Assembly: GCF_025211055.1 (NCBI RefSeq) | Contig: NZ_JAOARO010000052.1 | Location: 1-44,168, forward strand | Origin: Vallitalea sp. | GTDB taxonomy: Bacteria > Bacillota > Clostridia > Lachnospirales > Vallitaleaceae | Length of the DNA stretch: 44,168 bases | Direction of reading: 5' to 3' | Part shown: positions 42,465 through 44,168 of the stretch, piece by piece | How the letters are laid out: each line of letters begins with the position of its first letter | How positions within the stretch are numbered: position 1 is the first letter of the stretch | Position numbers and translations under genes: made by a program | Notes under the pieces: model-generated | Seen by the model: only the letters and a program-made list of their open reading frames with translations | Database searches by the model: none | Told to the model about the DNA's origin: nothing

Positions 42465-43520
42465 ATGAATAAAAAAAATATTGTTGTTTTATTTGGTGGA
42501 CAATCATCGGAACATGAGATATCATGTATATCAGCAGTAACTATAATGAAAAACATCAATAAAGATAAATATAATATATATCCTGTAGGAATAACGAAAG
42601 AAGGTAACTGGAGAATATATCATGGAAAGATAGATGATTTAACAGTAGATAGTTGGGTGGGTAATTCGGATAATGCTATCATTAGTCCGGATGCAACTGA
42701 TAAATCATTAATAATTTTCAAGGAAGATGGAATAGTAAAAGTAGATGTTGATATAGTGTTCCCGGCACTTCACGGGCTGTATGGAGAAGATGGAAGCGTT
42801 CAAGGTTTATTGGAGCTTGCTAGTATCCCGTATGTAGGTTGTGGTATTTTAGCTTCTAGTGTATCTATGGATAAGCTTTTTACGAAAGTCATAGTTGATA
42901 GATTAGGAATTAGACAGGCTAAATATATTCCAGTATATAAAAAAGAAATGGATGATATTAAAGAAGTAGTGGCTAAGATAGAAAGACAATTGGAATATCC
43001 AGTCTTTGTAAAACCATCAAATGCCGGATCATCTAAAGGTATTACCAAGGCACATAATAAAGGAGAATTATTTGATGGTCTTGAGATTGCAATCAAGCAT
43101 GATTCAAAACTATTGATTGAAGAAACCATAGTAGGTAGAGAAGTTGAATGTGCTGTACTTGGCAATTATCATCCAAGAACATCTAATGTTGGTGAAATAA
43201 TTTCAGCAGCCGAATTCTATGACTATGATTCAAAATATAATAATATAGGTTCTAAAACAATAATTAATCCAGATGTACCAAAGGATACAGTTAAAAAAAT
43301 CAGAGATTGTGCAGAGCAGATTTTTAGAGCAGTTGATGGTAGAGGATTGGCAAGAGCAGATTTCTTTATAGAATCAGAATCAGGAGAGGTTGTTTTCAAT
43401 GAAATAAATACATTACCAGGTTTTACAAGTATAAGCATGTATCCGATGCTTTGGGAAGATAAAGGAATGTCTAACGAAGAATTAGTAGATAGACTTATTA
43501 AGTTTGCATTTAATAAGTAA
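42465..43520 (+). CDS. ddl: D-alanine--D-alanine ligase
   Basis: A 351-residue ATP-grasp enzyme that joins two D-Ala for peptidoglycan precursors. The N-terminus has VVLFGGQSSEHEISCISA with the catalytic Glu and Ser-containing signature. The middle has VFPALHGLYGEDGSVQGLLE and YPVFVKPSNAGSSKGITKA. The C-terminal metal-binding FNEINTLPGFTSISMYPML is complete. The M-Y-P-M-L end and the H-G-L-Y-G-E-D loop are those of Ddl; residues of the active site do not point to D-Ala-D-Lac specificity with certainty. GGGGAGG precedes ATG. It is followed 27 bases later by a DUF1934 gene. Confidence 0.96.
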   Translation: MNKKNIVVLFGGQSSEHEISCISAVTIMKNINKDKYNIYPVGITKEGNWRIYHGKIDDLTVDSWVGNSDNAIISPDATDKSLIIFKEDGIVKVDVDIVFPALHGLYGEDGSVQGLLELASIPYVGCGILASSVSMDKLFTKVIVDRLGIRQAKYIPVYKKEMDDIKEVVAKIERQLEYPVFVKPSNAGSSKGITKAHNKGELFDGLEIAIKHDSKLLIEETIVGREVECAVLGNYHPRTSNVGEIISAAEFYDYDSKYNNIGSKTIINPDVPKDTVKKIRDCAEQIFRAVDGRGLARADFFIESESGEVVFNEINTLPGFTSISMYPMLWEDKGMSNEELVDRLIKFAFNK

Positions 43521-43547
43521 ACTCAACTTTTAATGAGGTGAAATAAA

Positions 43548-44030
43548 GTGACAAAAGACGTATTGGTAAGAGTAAAGGGAGTTCAGACAGATATGTTTGA
43601 ATCAGATAAAATAGAATTAGTAACAACAGGTAGCTATGTTGAAAAAAATAATAAGGTGTATATAACTTATATAGATTCAACGATTGATGGCGATAAAGAA
43701 ACTAAAACAACCATAAAACATGAGAAAGACCAAATTTCCATATTGAGATTTGGTGGAGTCAATTCTCATATGGTATTTGAAAAAGACAAAACACATATAA
43801 CACACTATCAGACTCCATATGGTATTTTTGAAATAAATACCCATACAAAGAAAATAAATGTAGACCAAGAAGAAGATTTCATGGAGATTAATGTATCCTA
43901 TAATCTAAGCATCAATCATATGTCAATGGGGGTCAATACTTTTACTATAACAGTAAAAAACGCTAAATCTGATAGGGTAGTATTGATGGATGATAAAAAT
44001 GTAGAAATAGAAAACGAAGAACTTAGTTAA
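43548..44030 (+). CDS. DUF1934 (YwiB-like) beta-barrel protein
   Basis: A 160-residue protein of the DUF1934 family, which has a calycin-like beta barrel and unknown function. It begins VLVRVKGVQTDMFESDKIEL and carries the typical strands VYITYIDS, SILRFGGVNSHMVFEKDKTH, YQTPYGIFEINTHTK, then INVSYNLSINHMSMGVNTFTI. GTG start with GAGGTG 9 bases upstream. In many Firmicutes this gene precedes argS; the window ends too early to test this. It is co-directional with ddl, with a 27-base gap, and likely in the same operon. Confidence 0.92.
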   Translation: MTKDVLVRVKGVQTDMFESDKIELVTTGSYVEKNNKVYITYIDSTIDGDKETKTTIKHEKDQISILRFGGVNSHMVFEKDKTHITHYQTPYGIFEINTHTKKINVDQEEDFMEINVSYNLSINHMSMGVNTFTITVKNAKSDRVVLMDDKNVEIENEELS

Positions 44031-44036
44031 TAATAA

Positions 44037-44075
44037 TCTCTCGGAATCTTGAGAGATCATGTCAGCAAAGCTGAC
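44037..44075 (+). other. Pair of small hairpins downstream of the DUF1934 gene
   Basis: TCTCTC (44037-44042) pairs with GAGAGA (44051-44056), and GTCAGC (44061-44066) pairs with GCTGAC (44070-44075) around an AAA loop. No U-run follows, so these are not a classical terminator. The window ends about 90 bases later with no further open frame. Confidence 0.4.
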
Positions 44076-44168
44076 AAAAGCACTTTGACAAGTAAATATT
44101 GTCTGAATTACAAATAAAAGTAGAAAAATGGGTAAAAGAAATAGACATAACTGCTGTTATGCTTTAAA

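Noticed and set aside
1..44168. CRISPR arrays, tRNA and rRNA genes, prophage structural genes
   Set aside because: No regularly spaced repeats, no cloverleaf or rRNA sequence, and no capsid, tail or integrase gene was seen.

Overview
The window comes from a low-GC, endospore-forming, Gram-positive anaerobe of the class Clostridia. The evidence is the strongly A/T-rich sequence, AGGAGG-type ribosome binding sites, frequent TTG/GTG starts, a T-box leader before prolyl-tRNA synthetase, and a dense set of sporulation and germination genes (sipL, spoIIR, a gerKA-KB-KC operon, a CotS-like gene). A Vallitalea- or Lachnospirales-like host is possible, but the genus cannot be read from sequence alone.

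Positions 1 to about 4,350 are gene-poor and decayed. They hold one P-loop kinase-like gene, one small membrane protein, a broken IS3-family orfA/orfB, the C-terminal tail of an IS605-type TnpB with its right-end hairpin, a frameshifted small membrane gene and other unidentified fragments.

Positions 4,350 to 12,953 are a type VII secretion (WXG100/Esx) cargo island. Three tandem WXG100 genes are followed by two cassettes. Cassette one is a coiled-coil partner, a 764-residue protein ending in a TNT-type NAD-glycohydrolase domain, and an Imm59-like immunity candidate. Cassette two is a coiled-coil partner, a 666-residue two-enzyme peptidoglycan hydrolase, and a membrane-anchored extracellular protein that may be its immunity factor. 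The two large proteins share an N-terminal domain of about 90 residues in which LDSDIKYR stands where a neighbouring WXG100 protein has LDSKWKGE, followed 42 residues later by a YxxxE export motif. The WXG100 operon and the second cassette start from near-identical promoter/operator blocks. No secretion machinery (EssC/YukB-type ATPase) is present in the window.

Positions 13,050 to 32,607 are mostly housekeeping and envelope functions: proS behind a T-box, a membrane protein, a hot-dog thioesterase, a GtrA/GT2/GT-C glycosylation group, L-cysteine desulfidase, a NatA/NatB-like ABC exporter, mannose-6-phosphate isomerase, CCA-adding enzyme, a CotS-like pseudokinase, an O-antigen-ligase-like protein, a PEGA-domain protein and phosphoglucomutase/phosphomannomutase.

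Positions 32,689 to 44,168 are dominated by spore-related functions: a PrcB-type lipoprotein, veg, sipL, ispE, a GntR regulator, a small membrane protein plus gerKA-KB-KC, spoIIR (with a sigma-F/G-like promoter), D-Ala-D-Ala ligase and a DUF1934 protein.
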